64,000 nucleotides of DNA from Clostridia bacterium (GCA_017618135.1 JAFZUV010000018.1:124001-188000), one strand, 5' to 3'. Shown: positions 1-7,876, numbered from the stretch's first letter. The notes: generated from the letters alone by a model not told the origin. A program made the numbers and translations.

Positions 1-2
1 AT

Positions 3-230
3 TATAATGCGCTGAGAAGATTAAAGCAGGTGTTGAAGGCTGAGCAGCTCGAAGATCTTTTGATCTCTACACAGAGAGGACAGTTGGTGAACACCGCCCT
101 TTTTGATTGTGATTATTATGCTTGGCAAGATAAGAATATGGGTGAAAGAGATCGTTTTGAGGGAGAATTCATGTCGGAGTACTCATGGGGAGAGTATATT
201 CTTGCCGATATTCTGAATGATATGATATAA
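3..230 (+). CDS. Response regulator / SARP-like (BTAD) protein, C-terminal fragment
   Basis: The frame is open from the left edge, so only the last 75 or so residues of a longer protein are present; the GTG at 30 is probably internal. Helix-rich sequence (NALRRLKQVL) is followed by an acidic FDCDYYAW stretch and a GEFMSEYSWGEYILADI ending. This pattern is the one I know from the C-terminal end of clostridial response regulators that carry a winged-helix plus bacterial transcriptional activation (SARP/BTAD) module, where the usual form is close to RGEYMSQYSWAE. The receiver domain and DNA-binding helix would lie upstream, outside the window. Two hairpins follow it. The family assignment rests on a short tail. 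Confidence 0.6.
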   Translation, partial: YNALRRLKQVLKAEQLEDLLISTQRGQLVNTALFDCDYYAWQDKNMGERDRFEGEFMSEYSWGEYILADILNDMI

Positions 231-251
231 GCAGGAAAAGATTTCTTAAAT

Positions 252-290
252 AACAGCGACCCTGAAGATACCGGGGTCGCTGTTATTGTA
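252..290 (+). terminator. Hairpin terminator after the response-regulator fragment
   Basis: Perfect 11-bp inverted repeat AACAGCGACCC (252-262) / GGGTCGCTGTT (274-284) with an 11-base loop, followed by ATTGTAT. The T-run is poor, so it may be only partly efficient. Confidence 0.6.
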
Positions 291-297
291 TAACTGG

Positions 298-340
298 AAG
301 TGCGTTAAGAGCCATGTATTGGTCTGCGCACTTTTTTATT
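298..340 (+). terminator. Second terminator-like hairpin
   Basis: AAGTGCG (298-304) pairs with CGCACTT (327-333) across a 22-base loop, followed by a T-rich tract TTTTATTT. The long loop lowers confidence. It lies just behind the first hairpin and could be a backup terminator. Confidence 0.4.
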
Positions 341-395
341 TAATTCATAGGGCTCAGTTTGAAAGCTTAAAGAGAGCGTATTAGTTTTTAATTAG

Positions 396-512
396 TTGTC
401 GTTTTACATAATTAAACAATATGCTGCGTTAATTGCTTTGATTCTCTCCGGAGCCGGTCTGCTTTGGACGGTTATATTTGCCAAAGGAACATTCAGGCGC
501 AAAGAGGCATAA
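396..512 (+). CDS. Possible 38-residue hydrophobic peptide (unverified small ORF)
   Basis: A TTG-initiated frame encodes about 38 residues. It reads as one membrane-spanning segment (AALIALILSGAGLLWTVIF) followed by a basic tail RRKEA. Hydrophobic helix plus positive tail is the topology of a small membrane peptide, and also of the C-terminal end of a sortase substrate, but no LPXTG motif is present in this frame. There is no convincing ribosome-binding site before the TTG. It is followed at 539-577 by a strong hairpin that could be its terminator. It may be a genuine small protein, a remnant of a larger surface protein, or chance. Apart from this and the hairpins I see nothing else between 231 and 716. 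Confidence 0.22.
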   Translation: MSFYIIKQYAALIALILSGAGLLWTVIFAKGTFRRKEA

Positions 513-538
513 ACCGGTCGAAAAACAATAATTTTTGG

Positions 539-577
539 AAAAAGCGGCGGATGGTATTACACCGTCCGCCGCTTTTT
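539..577. terminator. Strong bidirectional hairpin terminator
   Basis: A 17-bp stem with one G-T wobble: bases 539-555 (five A then GCGGCGGATGGT) pair with 561-577 (ACCGTCCGCCGC then five T), with loop ATTAC. The A-run and T-run on the two sides allow termination in both directions. Confidence 0.75.
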
Positions 578-716
578 CCATACATCTGATGCCACATTTC
601 ATATTAAGCCGATTATTTAATTTCCTGCTCAAGATTTCGGAATGTTTCAGTATCAAAAAAATCGGTTATTGATATTTGCAAGTCAACACAAATTTTTTAA
701 GAAAACGGTCTGGTGA

Positions 717-745
717 TTGACTTAAACGATGTTGTGTTGTATTAT
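717..745 (+). promoter_or_regulatory. Sigma-A promoter of proBAC
   Basis: -35 TTGACT (717-722), 17-base spacer, -10 TATTAT (740-745). Predicted transcription start is near 752, giving a short leader of about 22 bases before the proB ATG. No T-box or riboswitch would fit in it. Confidence 0.75.
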
Positions 746-773
746 ATATTTACAAACTTTTAGGGGAAATAAT

Positions 774-1541
774 ATGAGAATGGTAATAAAAGTAGGCACT
801 TCAACGCTTGCTTATAAAACAGGGAAACTTAATATCCGCGCATTTGAAGAGCTTACAAAGGTTATTGCGAACCTTAAAAACTCTGGCATAGAGGTAATAC
901 TGGTGTCGTCCGGTGCTATAGGTATGGGTGTAGGCAAGTTAGGCCTTTCAATTAAGCCGGACGATATACCTACAAAGCAGGCGGCGGCGGCAGTAGGGCA
1001 AAGCGAGCTTATGTATATGTATGATAAATATTTCGGTGAGTATAATCATACGGTAGCTCAAATGCTTATCACAGCCAATGATTTTGAGGACGAAGAAAAG
1101 CATAAAAATCTTACAAATACATTAGCGCGGCTTTTAGAGCTTCAATCGTTGCCCATTGTTAACGAAAATGACACCGTTTCAACCGCAGAACTAAGCATTG
1201 GTGACAACGATACCCTTTCCGCCTTAGTAGCGATAGACGCCGGGGCTGATATTTTGGTGTTGGTGTCCGATATAGAGGGACTTTATACTTCTGACCCGCA
1301 TAAGGATAAGACTGCAAAGCTTATATCGGTTGTTGAAAATGTTGACGATGTTTTATCTCTTGGAGAAGGGAGCGTGTCGGTTCTCGGTACCGGAGGTATG
1401 GTGACAAAGCTTCAGGCTGCAAAGCTTGTAACAGAGGCCGGAATAGATATGTTTATAGCAAACGGTTCAAATCCTTCGGCGCTTTACGATATTGCGGAAG
1501 GCAAGGCGGTAGGAACAAAATTCTTAAAAAAGGAAAAGTAA
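774..1541 (+). CDS. proB: Glutamate 5-kinase
   Basis: ProB phosphorylates L-glutamate with ATP to gamma-glutamyl phosphate, the first step of proline synthesis in the cytoplasm. The protein (255 residues) is an amino-acid kinase fold: VIKVGTSTLA near the N-terminus, VILVSSGAIGMG, NENDTVS and the GTGGMVTKL motif. It ends after the kinase domain, so it lacks the C-terminal PUA domain of the longer E. coli type. The ATG at 774 follows TAGGGGAAAT and fits the predicted transcription start; the frame is open 15 codons further upstream but that would place the start before the mRNA begins. It is first in a tight proB-proA-proC operon. Confidence 0.95.
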   Translation: MRMVIKVGTSTLAYKTGKLNIRAFEELTKVIANLKNSGIEVILVSSGAIGMGVGKLGLSIKPDDIPTKQAAAAVGQSELMYMYDKYFGEYNHTVAQMLITANDFEDEEKHKNLTNTLARLLELQSLPIVNENDTVSTAELSIGDNDTLSALVAIDAGADILVLVSDIEGLYTSDPHKDKTAKLISVVENVDDVLSLGEGSVSVLGTGGMVTKLQAAKLVTEAGIDMFIANGSNPSALYDIAEGKAVGTKFLKKEK

Positions 1542-1542
1542 A

Positions 1543-2799
1543 ATGACTACACTTCAAGTGCTTACAGATGCCAAAAGATGTTCGGGTGGCGCGCTGTTTT
1601 TAAATACCGATGTAAAAAACCGCGCAATAGAGCTTATGGCAAAAGAAATAGAATCGGCAACAGATAAAATAATTGCCGCAAACGAGCTTGACCTTCAGGA
1701 TGCGCGAGGTAAGCTGTCGGATTCAATGCTTGACAGGCTCTCGCTAAACCGCGAACGCATACTCTCTATGACTGAAGGTATGCGTCAGGTGGCGGCATTG
1801 CCGGATCCGGTAGGGAAAGTGCTTAGCGAAATAAAAAGACCTAACGGACTTGATATAAAGAAAATATCCTGTCCGATAGGCGTGTTGGCTGTTATATATG
1901 AAAGCCGTCCGAATGTCACCTCGGATGCGGCGGTGCTGGCTTTTAAGTCATCGAATGTTTGTGTGCTTAAACCCGGAAGCGACAGTTACCGTACCGCAAA
2001 AGAAATAGTAAAGGCATTAAGGTCAGGGCTTAAGAATGCCGGAATTGATGAAAATTTTATAAACTTGGTGCCCGACCCGTCAAGGCAGGCGGCGGCTGAG
2101 CTTATGAGGGCCAAAGGACTTGTTGACGCGCTGATACCGAGGGGAGGCGCGGGACTTATAAGGGCGTGTGTAGAAAATTCAACGGTACCTTGTATTGAAA
2201 CAGGTACTGGAATATGTCATGTTTTTGTTGAAAAAACAGCCGATCTCAGTAAGGCGCTTGATATTATAGAAAATGCAAAAACATCGCGTCCGTCGGTGTG
2301 CAACGCGGCGGAGGTTTGTATTGTGGATTCAGATATATCAAATGAGTTTTTACCTCTTTTGTATGAGCGGCTGGTCACTAAGCGAAAAGCGCAGGGAAAA
2401 GTGCCGGTCGAGCTTCGGCTTGACAGCACGGCGGCAAAAATCATTGACGGAAAGCCCGCTTCGGATTCGGATTTTGATACTGAGTTTCTCGATTATATTA
2501 TGGCGGTAAAAGTCGCCGATGGTGTTGATGAGGCAATATCACATATTGCAAAGCATTCTACTCACCATAGCGAAACTATAATAACCGAAAACAGTGCGGC
2601 GGCAGATAAGTTTTGCCTTAGTGTAGACAGTGCGGCGGTATATGTAAACGCCTCAACACGCTTTACCGACGGGGGCGAGTTCGGCCTCGGCTGTGAAATG
2701 GGGATATCAACCCAAAAGCTTCACGCGCGCGGTCCTATGGGACTTAAAGAACTTACAAGCTATAAGTATATTATAAACGGAAACGGTCAGATAAGGTAG
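1543..2799 (+). CDS. proA: Gamma-glutamyl phosphate reductase
   Basis: ProA reduces gamma-glutamyl phosphate with NADPH to glutamate semialdehyde, the second step of proline synthesis. The 418-residue length is normal for this aldehyde-dehydrogenase-like family. The catalytic cysteine is visible in RPSVCNAAE (about C253), and CPIGVLAVIYESRPNVTSDAA and FTDGGEFGLGCEMGIST are family signatures. It begins one base after the proB stop, with a ribosome-binding site (AAGGAAAAG) inside the end of proB, so translation is probably coupled. The unstable gamma-glutamyl phosphate is usually passed between ProB and ProA in a complex. Confidence 0.96.
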   Translation: MTTLQVLTDAKRCSGGALFLNTDVKNRAIELMAKEIESATDKIIAANELDLQDARGKLSDSMLDRLSLNRERILSMTEGMRQVAALPDPVGKVLSEIKRPNGLDIKKISCPIGVLAVIYESRPNVTSDAAVLAFKSSNVCVLKPGSDSYRTAKEIVKALRSGLKNAGIDENFINLVPDPSRQAAAELMRAKGLVDALIPRGGAGLIRACVENSTVPCIETGTGICHVFVEKTADLSKALDIIENAKTSRPSVCNAAEVCIVDSDISNEFLPLLYERLVTKRKAQGKVPVELRLDSTAAKIIDGKPASDSDFDTEFLDYIMAVKVADGVDEAISHIAKHSTHHSETIITENSAAADKFCLSVDSAAVYVNASTRFTDGGEFGLGCEMGISTQKLHARGPMGLKELTSYKYIINGNGQIR

Positions 2800-2806
2800 G
2801 TAAATT

Positions 2807-3601
2807 ATGAGTAAAATAGGATTTATAGGCACAGGTGTTATGGGCAGTGCGCTTGCCCGCGCAGTAAGTAAAAACGAAAAGGATATAACGCTTTCGAATG
2901 TTCCTGCAAGTGCGGCAAAGGTGTTGGCGGAAGAATTATGTGTAAAGGCGGCGGATAACAAACAGGTTGCCGCCGAGTGCGAGTATATCGTGCTTGCCGT
3001 AAAACCGCAGGTGATTTTCGGCGTAATTGACGAAATAGCACCGGTGCTTAAAAGCCGCAAGGACAAATTTGTTTTAATAAGTATCGCGGCAGGCGTTACC
3101 ATAGATTTGATAAAACAGGCGATAGGTATCGAATGTCCTGTTATAAGGCTTATGCCGAATACTCCCGCGGCGGTTGAAAAGGGCGTTATCCTCTGCGCGT
3201 TTGACGGTGCAAACGAAGCTGTGAAAAAAGAGTTTTTCAGTATGTTTTCCGTCGCCGGACTTTGTGATGAAATAAAAGAGGACAAAATTGACGCCGCAGG
3301 CGCGCTTACCGGTTGCGGACCGGCATTTGCGTATATTGCTATGCAGGCGCTGGCTGACGGCGCGGTTTCCTGCGGAATAGACCGGGCGAGCGCCACCAGA
3401 TATGCAGAAATGACTTTCTTGGGCGCGGCGCAGTTGGCGCTTGATTCCGGTGAACATTTAGAAAAGCTTAAGGATAATGTTTGCAGTCCCGCGGGAAGCA
3501 CTATTGAGGGCGTAAATGTTTTGGAGAACCGCGGAGTACGCGCCGCTTTTGCGGACGCTGTTAAGGCCTCGTATAAAAGGAACAGGGAACTCGGTAAGTA
3601 A
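2807..3601 (+). CDS. proC: Pyrroline-5-carboxylate reductase
   Basis: ProC catalyses the last step of proline synthesis, NAD(P)H reduction of pyrroline-5-carboxylate. The protein (264 residues) has the N-terminal Rossmann motif GFIGTGVMGSAL, then VLAVKPQ, RLMPNTPA and the C-terminal family signature region ALTGCGPAFAYIAMQALADGAV with SPAGSTIEGV. It follows proA by 7 bases and closes the operon ahead of a strong terminator. A long open frame on the opposite strand here is a codon-phase shadow. Confidence 0.96.
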   Translation: MSKIGFIGTGVMGSALARAVSKNEKDITLSNVPASAAKVLAEELCVKAADNKQVAAECEYIVLAVKPQVIFGVIDEIAPVLKSRKDKFVLISIAAGVTIDLIKQAIGIECPVIRLMPNTPAAVEKGVILCAFDGANEAVKKEFFSMFSVAGLCDEIKEDKIDAAGALTGCGPAFAYIAMQALADGAVSCGIDRASATRYAEMTFLGAAQLALDSGEHLEKLKDNVCSPAGSTIEGVNVLENRGVRAAFADAVKASYKRNRELGK

Positions 3602-3610
3602 CAGAATAAC

Positions 3611-3650
3611 AAAAAATACCGGCGCAGCAAATGTTTCGCTGGTATTTTTT
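3611..3650. terminator. Bidirectional terminator between proC and the TSCPD gene
   Basis: AAAAAATACCGGCG (3611-3624) pairs with CGCTGGTATTTTTT (3637-3650) with one wobble. The A and T tracts serve both the proBAC operon and the convergent gene, whose stop lies inside the T-run side. Confidence 0.8.
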
Positions 3651-3906
3651 ATGCTCTTTGCTTATCATACGCCTGCCTTACGGCTATTGCCAACTGGTCG
3701 GCACAGGATGTTCCCCTCATTCCGCAGATGTTGCCTTTGAGCTTTTCTTCAATATATTCTACGGTTTGACCTTCAAGCAGTTTCGAAATGGCCTTAAGAT
3801 TTCCGTTACAACCGCCGTAAAACTTTATATTCCTTACAATATTGCCTTCAAGGTCAAATTCTATTTCACCGGCGCAAACCGATTTTGTTTTATAGTTATA
3901 TTTCAT
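3649..3906 (-). CDS. TSCPD-domain protein (TIGR03905-like)
   Basis: A small cytoplasmic protein of 85 residues with a free-standing TSCPD domain. The diagnostic features are CAGEIEF, the FYGGCNGNLKAISKLLEG segment and the final GTSCADQLA motif. The same domain occurs at the C-terminus of some B12-dependent ribonucleotide reductases, but the role of the stand-alone proteins is not established. Four cysteines (C11, the one in GGC, and those in NICG and TSC) could bind metal; that is inference. Translation starts at ATG 3906 after GGAGGATGATAAA. It has its own promoter and is divergent from malQ. Confidence 0.8.
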   Translation of the reverse strand: MKYNYKTKSVCAGEIEFDLEGNIVRNIKFYGGCNGNLKAISKLLEGQTVEYIEEKLKGNICGMRGTSCADQLAIAVRQAYDKQRA

Positions 3907-3925
3907 TTTATCATCCTCCGTTTAG

Positions 3926-3954
3926 ATTATCCATTATCCTGCTTAAATTGTCAA
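3926..3954 (-). promoter_or_regulatory. Promoter of the TSCPD gene
   Basis: On the minus strand: -35 TTGACA (3954-3949), 17-base spacer, -10 GATAAT (3931-3926). It lies back to back with the malQ promoter. Confidence 0.65.
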
Positions 3955-3964
3955 GAAATTTATA

Positions 3965-3993
3965 TTGCCAAAGTACGAAAACGGTATTATAAT
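3965..3993 (+). promoter_or_regulatory. Promoter of malQ
   Basis: -35 TTGCCA (3965-3970), 17-base spacer, consensus -10 TATAAT (3988-3993). Predicted start is near 4000, about 22 bases before the malQ ATG. Confidence 0.75.
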
Positions 3994-4021
3994 TTGTTCA
4001 TAATACTAAAGGAGAAATTTG

Positions 4022-5491
4022 ATGTTAAAGCGTTCAAGCGGTATACTTATGCCGGTTTTTTCATTGCCGTCCGATTATGGGATAGGCACATTAGGTAAAG
4101 AGGCATATTCCTTTATTGACTTTCTTAAAAATGCAGGGCAGACCTATTGGCAGATATTACCACTCGGTCCTACAAGCTATGGGGATTCTCCCTATCAGTG
4201 TCTTTCGAGTTTTGCGGGAAATCCTTATTTTATTGATATTGATATGCTTGTAAGCGACGGTCTGCTGGGGAAAAGCGATGTTGAGAAGCTTAGGTGCGAT
4301 GTTTTCGGAATTGATTACGGTAAAATTTATAACTCAAGATTTACTGTTTTAAAAAAGGCGGCAAGGGCAGGACTTGTAGAGTATAAATCCGAGGTTCGCC
4401 GCTTTAGTGAAGAAAACAGCGGCTGGATATATGATTTTGCGCTTTTTTACGCTTTAAAGGAACACTTCGGTATGAAAGCGTGGTACCGGTGGCCGGATGA
4501 TTTGCGAATGCGAAAAGAGGATGCCCTGAACGAGTACCGCGAGAAACTAAACGCTCAAATAGAAGAAATAATTTTCATACAGTATCTGTTTTTTAAGCAG
4601 TGGAACGGTCTGCGCGATTACGCGCACAAAAGCAATGTGAAGATAATAGGGGATATGCCGATTTATGTGGCGTATGATTCGGCTGATGTTTGGGCAAATC
4701 CCCACTATTTTAAGCTGAATGAGGACGGTTCGCCCCGCTGCGTTGCCGGCGTTCCTCCTGATGCCTTTGCGGCGGACGGTCAGCTTTGGGGAAATCCGAT
4801 TTATGATTGGGAAGCGTTAAAGCAGGAAGGTTATGGCTTTTGGGTACGCCGTATAGGTGCCGCAACGAATTTTTATGATGTTATAAGAATAGACCATTTC
4901 AGAGGCATTGAAAGCTTTTGGGAGGTTCCGGCGAGCTCAAAGACCGCAAAGTGCGGTCACTGGACAAAAGGACCCGGAATAGATTTTGTAAATATGATTA
5001 CATCATGGTTTAACTGTACAGAATTCATTGCCGAAGATTTGGGTATTCTCACACCCGATGTTGAACAGATGCTTGCGGAGTCGGGCTTGCCGGGTATGAA
5101 AGTGCTTGAGTTCGCTTTTGAGCCACAAAAAGGCGGCAGTTCGTATTTGCCGCATAAGTACAGCGAAAACAGCGTTTGCTATATAGGTACTCACGATAAT
5201 AACACATTGCTCGGCTGGTACAAAAACGCAAAAAAGATTGAAATCAAATTTGCAAAAGAGTATCTTTCCGGCGGCGATGACCTTTGCGATAGTGTGTTGC
5301 GAGCCGGTATGCGCTCAAAAGCGGCACTGTTTATTACACAAATGCAGGACTGGTTGCAATTAGGCAGTGAAGCCCGCATAAATACTCCGGGTACCGCTTC
5401 GGGCAATTGGCGTTGGCGAATGCAAAAGGGCGCGGCAACGACTGAACTTGCAAAGAGAATAAGTAAGATTACAAAAATGTATAACAGATGA
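4022..5491 (+). CDS. malQ: 4-alpha-glucanotransferase (amylomaltase, GH77)
   Basis: MalQ moves alpha-1,4-glucan segments between maltodextrins and releases glucose; it works with glycogen phosphorylase in glycogen and starch-dextrin use. The 489-residue protein opens with RSSGILMPVFSLPSDYGIGTLG and shows the GH77 active-site elements: nucleophile Asp in RIDHFRG (about residue 290), acid/base Glu in AEDLG (about 337) and the Asp of GTHDNNT (about 390). The start is ATG 4022 after AAAGGAGAAATTTG; an in-frame TTG directly before it is unlikely. It is a single-gene unit between its own promoter and a perfect 16-bp terminator, while glgP lies 5 kb away. Confidence 0.95.
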   Translation: MLKRSSGILMPVFSLPSDYGIGTLGKEAYSFIDFLKNAGQTYWQILPLGPTSYGDSPYQCLSSFAGNPYFIDIDMLVSDGLLGKSDVEKLRCDVFGIDYGKIYNSRFTVLKKAARAGLVEYKSEVRRFSEENSGWIYDFALFYALKEHFGMKAWYRWPDDLRMRKEDALNEYREKLNAQIEEIIFIQYLFFKQWNGLRDYAHKSNVKIIGDMPIYVAYDSADVWANPHYFKLNEDGSPRCVAGVPPDAFAADGQLWGNPIYDWEALKQEGYGFWVRRIGAATNFYDVIRIDHFRGIESFWEVPASSKTAKCGHWTKGPGIDFVNMITSWFNCTEFIAEDLGILTPDVEQMLAESGLPGMKVLEFAFEPQKGGSSYLPHKYSENSVCYIGTHDNNTLLGWYKNAKKIEIKFAKEYLSGGDDLCDSVLRAGMRSKAALFITQMQDWLQLGSEARINTPGTASGNWRWRMQKGAATTELAKRISKITKMYNR

Positions 5492-5530
5492 ACCGAAAGC
5501 CGACTTTTTTAAGTCGGCTTTCGGTTTTTA
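5491..5530. terminator. Perfect bidirectional terminator
   Basis: A 16-bp perfect stem, AACCGAAAGCCGACTT (5491-5506) and its complement (5511-5526), with loop TTTT and a following TTTT. It serves malQ and the convergent ATPase gene. Confidence 0.85.
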
Positions 5531-6598
5531 CAGTATTTCCTTCGCAAAACCCATTGCAAATTCGGTAAGCGATTTAAAGTCCATAGCGTTTATATAATAC
5601 TTTTCAAGCTCGTCATGTACTTCTTTTGCCCGCTTTAGATTCGATACCGCGCCGAGTAAAAGCTCTCTTGATACTCTTCGGTTAAAAAGCATACGCGCTC
5701 TGTATGCTTTGAGCGCTTTATTGTCGGCAAATCTGCGCGAATGAATGCGGCGTGTATCAACATCAAATTTGATAAACTCGTTTTCAGTTACAAAAGCAAG
5801 AGACAATTCGGGTATCAGTATGTGGTCGGTAAGCTCATAGGGCAAAAACGGATTTTTAAGGGTGATAATGTCATAGCCCTTTTGCTTAGCCGCACCTCGC
5901 AGGTATTTCATTATCTCGTTTGCGGCGGCGCCGTATTTATCGTCTATGACTATGATGTTTTTATAAAAATCCGTCACGGTTTTTGAAAAGGCAACTATTC
6001 CTTTGGGAGTTGTGCCGCCGATAAAGCGTATGAATTCCTCGCCCTTGCCGTTCTGCCTTTCGGGCAGGTATTTTTTAGCTAGTCGCTTGGCAAATCTTAT
6101 TGTACGCGCGCGGTCGGTGCATATCCTTGAAAGCTTAAGATTGTCGAAAATCAGCTCACCCGCCGCCGAAAGATACGCCGATACCGTCTTGTGAAGCCTG
6201 CTGTTTTGCTCCGCTGTTTTCATTATGGTTTCGGCATTGTCAAAAAGCTTTTCGCTGTCCCAGAACTGTCCTAAATTTATTATGTTTTCGCACGCGCCGG
6301 GTAGCCGTGGCTCTACTATATGCGGCGCCGTTCCGTCTAAAATTACGGTTTTAAGCTCTTCTATTATTACTCCGTCAAGCGAGTCGGGGTCGGATGAACA
6401 GGGAGTCAGAATAACGGTGTATCCCTTATCCGTAGCCTTCGCGGCAATATATTTCATAAAGGATGACTTACCGCTGCCCGGTCCTCCTTTTATTATATAA
6501 GCCTGCCAACTGCCGGGAATATAACTGTCTGAAAAATGTGATACAAATCCGTCCGCCGAATTTGCGCCTAAAAAGAATTTCTGATGTAAATTTGCCAT
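5528..6598 (-). CDS. P-loop ATPase of the PRK06851 type
   Basis: A 356-residue cytoplasmic ATP-binding protein of unknown cellular role. Walker A is visible as GGPGSGKSS (residues 38-46), preceded by GFVSHFSDSYIPGSWQAYIIKGG, and a second half starts near GGTTPKGIVAFSKTV (about residue 194). The layout of two related halves, only the first with a clear Walker A, matches the hypothetical ATPase family PRK06851 found widely in Firmicutes. The motif TPCSSDPDSLDGVII is also typical. The start follows AGAGGGCGATTTT. It stands alone, divergent from rnpB. I do not know its substrate. Confidence 0.75.
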   Translation of the reverse strand: MANLHQKFFLGANSADGFVSHFSDSYIPGSWQAYIIKGGPGSGKSSFMKYIAAKATDKGYTVILTPCSSDPDSLDGVIIEELKTVILDGTAPHIVEPRLPGACENIINLGQFWDSEKLFDNAETIMKTAEQNSRLHKTVSAYLSAAGELIFDNLKLSRICTDRARTIRFAKRLAKKYLPERQNGKGEEFIRFIGGTTPKGIVAFSKTVTDFYKNIIVIDDKYGAAANEIMKYLRGAAKQKGYDIITLKNPFLPYELTDHILIPELSLAFVTENEFIKFDVDTRRIHSRRFADNKALKAYRARMLFNRRVSRELLLGAVSNLKRAKEVHDELEKYYINAMDFKSLTEFAMGFAKEIL

Positions 6599-6637
6599 AA
6601 AATCGCCCTCTTAATTAAAATTTACCTGATAACCCAT

Positions 6638-6666
6638 ATTATTCGGCAAAAAAGTATTTGCTACAA
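6638..6666 (-). promoter_or_regulatory. Possible promoter of the PRK06851-type gene
   Basis: Minus strand -35 TTGTAG (6666-6661), 17-base spacer, -10 AATAAT (6643-6638). Its -35 overlaps the -35 of the divergent rnpB promoter, so the two may compete. Confidence 0.4.
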
Positions 6667-6686
6667 GGAAAGATTTATGGTATATT
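6658..6686 (+). promoter_or_regulatory. Promoter of rnpB
   Basis: -35 TTGCTA (6658-6663), 17-base spacer, -10 TATATT (6681-6686). The predicted start, about 6693, coincides with the first base of the P1 helix of RNase P RNA, which supports both calls. Confidence 0.75.
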
Positions 6687-6692
6687 TACATT

Positions 6693-7023
6693 GTGAGTCG
6701 GCCGTGCGGTCGCGCATACTGAAGTATGTGAGGAAAGTCCGAGCTTCACAGGGCAGGATAACAGCTAACGGCTGCCGGGGGTGACCCCAGGGAGAGTGCA
6801 ACAGAGATATACCGCCGCTTTACGCGGTAAGGGTGGAAAGGCGAGGTAAGAGCTCACCGCGCCCGCAGGTAACTGCGGGGGCCTGTAAACCCTATCCGAA
6901 GCAACGCTGAAAGTGGCTATACGCTTGCCCGGCGTGCCATGAAATGCGGCTTGAGCGCACGGGTGACCGTGCCCCCAGATAGATGACCGTGCAAGACAGA
7001 ACTCGGCTTACAGGCCGACTCAC
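6693..7023 (+). ncRNA. rnpB: RNase P RNA (bacterial type A-like)
   Basis: The catalytic RNA of RNase P, which trims tRNA 5' leaders. The ends GTGAGTCGGCC (6693-6703) and GGCCGACTCAC (7013-7023) form the P1 helix. The universally conserved 5' element GAGGAAAGTCCGAGCT lies near 6730, and the 3' partner AGATAGATGACCG...AGACAGAACTCGGCTTA lies near 6978-7010; together they form P4. The internal ACAGCTAACGGC, CAGGGAGAGTGCAACAGAGA and GGTGGAAAGGCGAGGTAAGAGCTCACC elements are also canonical. The length of about 331 bases is normal. Confidence 0.96.
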
Positions 7024-7067
7024 ACGGGATTACGGTTATTATAATTTGGCTTAATGGAGAATATAAA

Positions 7068-7790
7068 ATGAGGTTTAAAAGACTTTTTGCGGTTATGGTA
7101 TCGGTGCTTATGATTGCTTCGGTACTGTCGCCTTCGTCGTTTTCTGCTTTTGCCGCCGGCGCAGTAATGTTTGATTATCCGGCGGAGTTCGATTCAACTG
7201 CTCCGAGAATAGAGTTCAGTTATGATAAAGCGGTGCAGGGAGGTTTTGTGAATGTAGAAGTGGTAATAAAAAATAACCCCGGCATTACCTCCCTTAATCT
7301 TGATATATCCTATGATGATTGCTTTGAGCTTAGAGGTATTACATACAACAATAGTTTAGGTGGCCTTTCACAACCGCCTTATGCTTTAAGCAACCCGGTA
7401 AGACTTAATTGGGTAAACGGATTAAGCGATGTAAGCGGAGATTTCGTATTTGCTTCTCTTAAATTTAAAATATCAAAGGACGCGACCTTCGGCATTAAAA
7501 CAATAACCGTCGATTATGACCCGGAAAATATCTTTATGGTTAACGGAAATACCGTAAAATTTTCGGTGATAAACGGAGAAATAGAGGTTGTCGCTCACAC
7601 TCCCGGTGACATAAACGACGACGGTGAGATCAACAACATAGATATTGCGAGGATGTTTAAGCACCTTTCAGGTTGGGAAGTGGATATAAACGAAGCCGCG
7701 CTTGATATAAACGGTGACGGCAAGATTGACAACAGAGATTTAATAAGGCTGTTCCAGTACCTTTCCGGCTGGACGGTAGAAATATTTTAA
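7068..7790 (+). CDS. Secreted cohesin-like plus dockerin type I protein
   Basis: A 240-residue exported protein. A signal peptide (basic start MRFKR, hydrophobic core, likely cleavage near AFA-AGA) is followed by one cohesin-like beta-sandwich domain (about residues 45-180), with features such as GGFVNVEVVIKNNPGITSLNLDISYD and FASLKFKISKDATFG. Next is a dockerin type I domain with two calcium-binding repeats, DINDDGEINNIDIARMFKHL and DINGDGKIDNRDLIRLFQYL. Dockerins plug into cohesins of cellulosome scaffolds, so one small protein with both modules could act as an adaptor or a miniature scaffold. It has no catalytic domain. It follows rnpB by 44 bases with ribosome-binding site TGGAGA; no separate promoter is obvious. 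Confidence 0.85.
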   Translation: MRFKRLFAVMVSVLMIASVLSPSSFSAFAAGAVMFDYPAEFDSTAPRIEFSYDKAVQGGFVNVEVVIKNNPGITSLNLDISYDDCFELRGITYNNSLGGLSQPPYALSNPVRLNWVNGLSDVSGDFVFASLKFKISKDATFGIKTITVDYDPENIFMVNGNTVKFSVINGEIEVVAHTPGDINDDGEINNIDIARMFKHLSGWEVDINEAALDINGDGKIDNRDLIRLFQYLSGWTVEIF

Positions 7791-7795
7791 AATAT

Positions 7796-7825
7796 GCGGC
7801 GGTGATTTCACCGCCGCTGTTATTT
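7796..7825 (+). terminator. Terminator of the cohesin-dockerin gene
   Basis: GCGGCGGTGA (7796-7805) pairs perfectly with TCACCGCCGC (7808-7817), then TGTTATTTT. Confidence 0.7.
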
Positions 7826-7837
7826 TACAATTTACCC

Positions 7838-7865
7838 TTGACAATGCCCGCCTTTATGTTATAAT
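7838..7865 (+). promoter_or_regulatory. Promoter of the metal-resistance operon
   Basis: Consensus -35 TTGACA (7838-7843), 16-base spacer, consensus -10 TATAAT (7860-7865). The start would be near 7872, directly ahead of the operator palindrome. Confidence 0.8.
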
Positions 7866-7876
7866 AAACATATAAT

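Noticed and set aside
2707..3630. A 307-codon open frame on the minus strand opposite proC
   Set aside because: It is antisense to proC and the end of proA, has low-complexity Ala/Ser/Ile content and no ribosome-binding site; it is a codon-phase shadow.
3631..4098. A 155-codon plus-strand frame before malQ
   Set aside because: It covers the reverse of the TSCPD gene, both divergent promoters and the start of malQ; no family resemblance.
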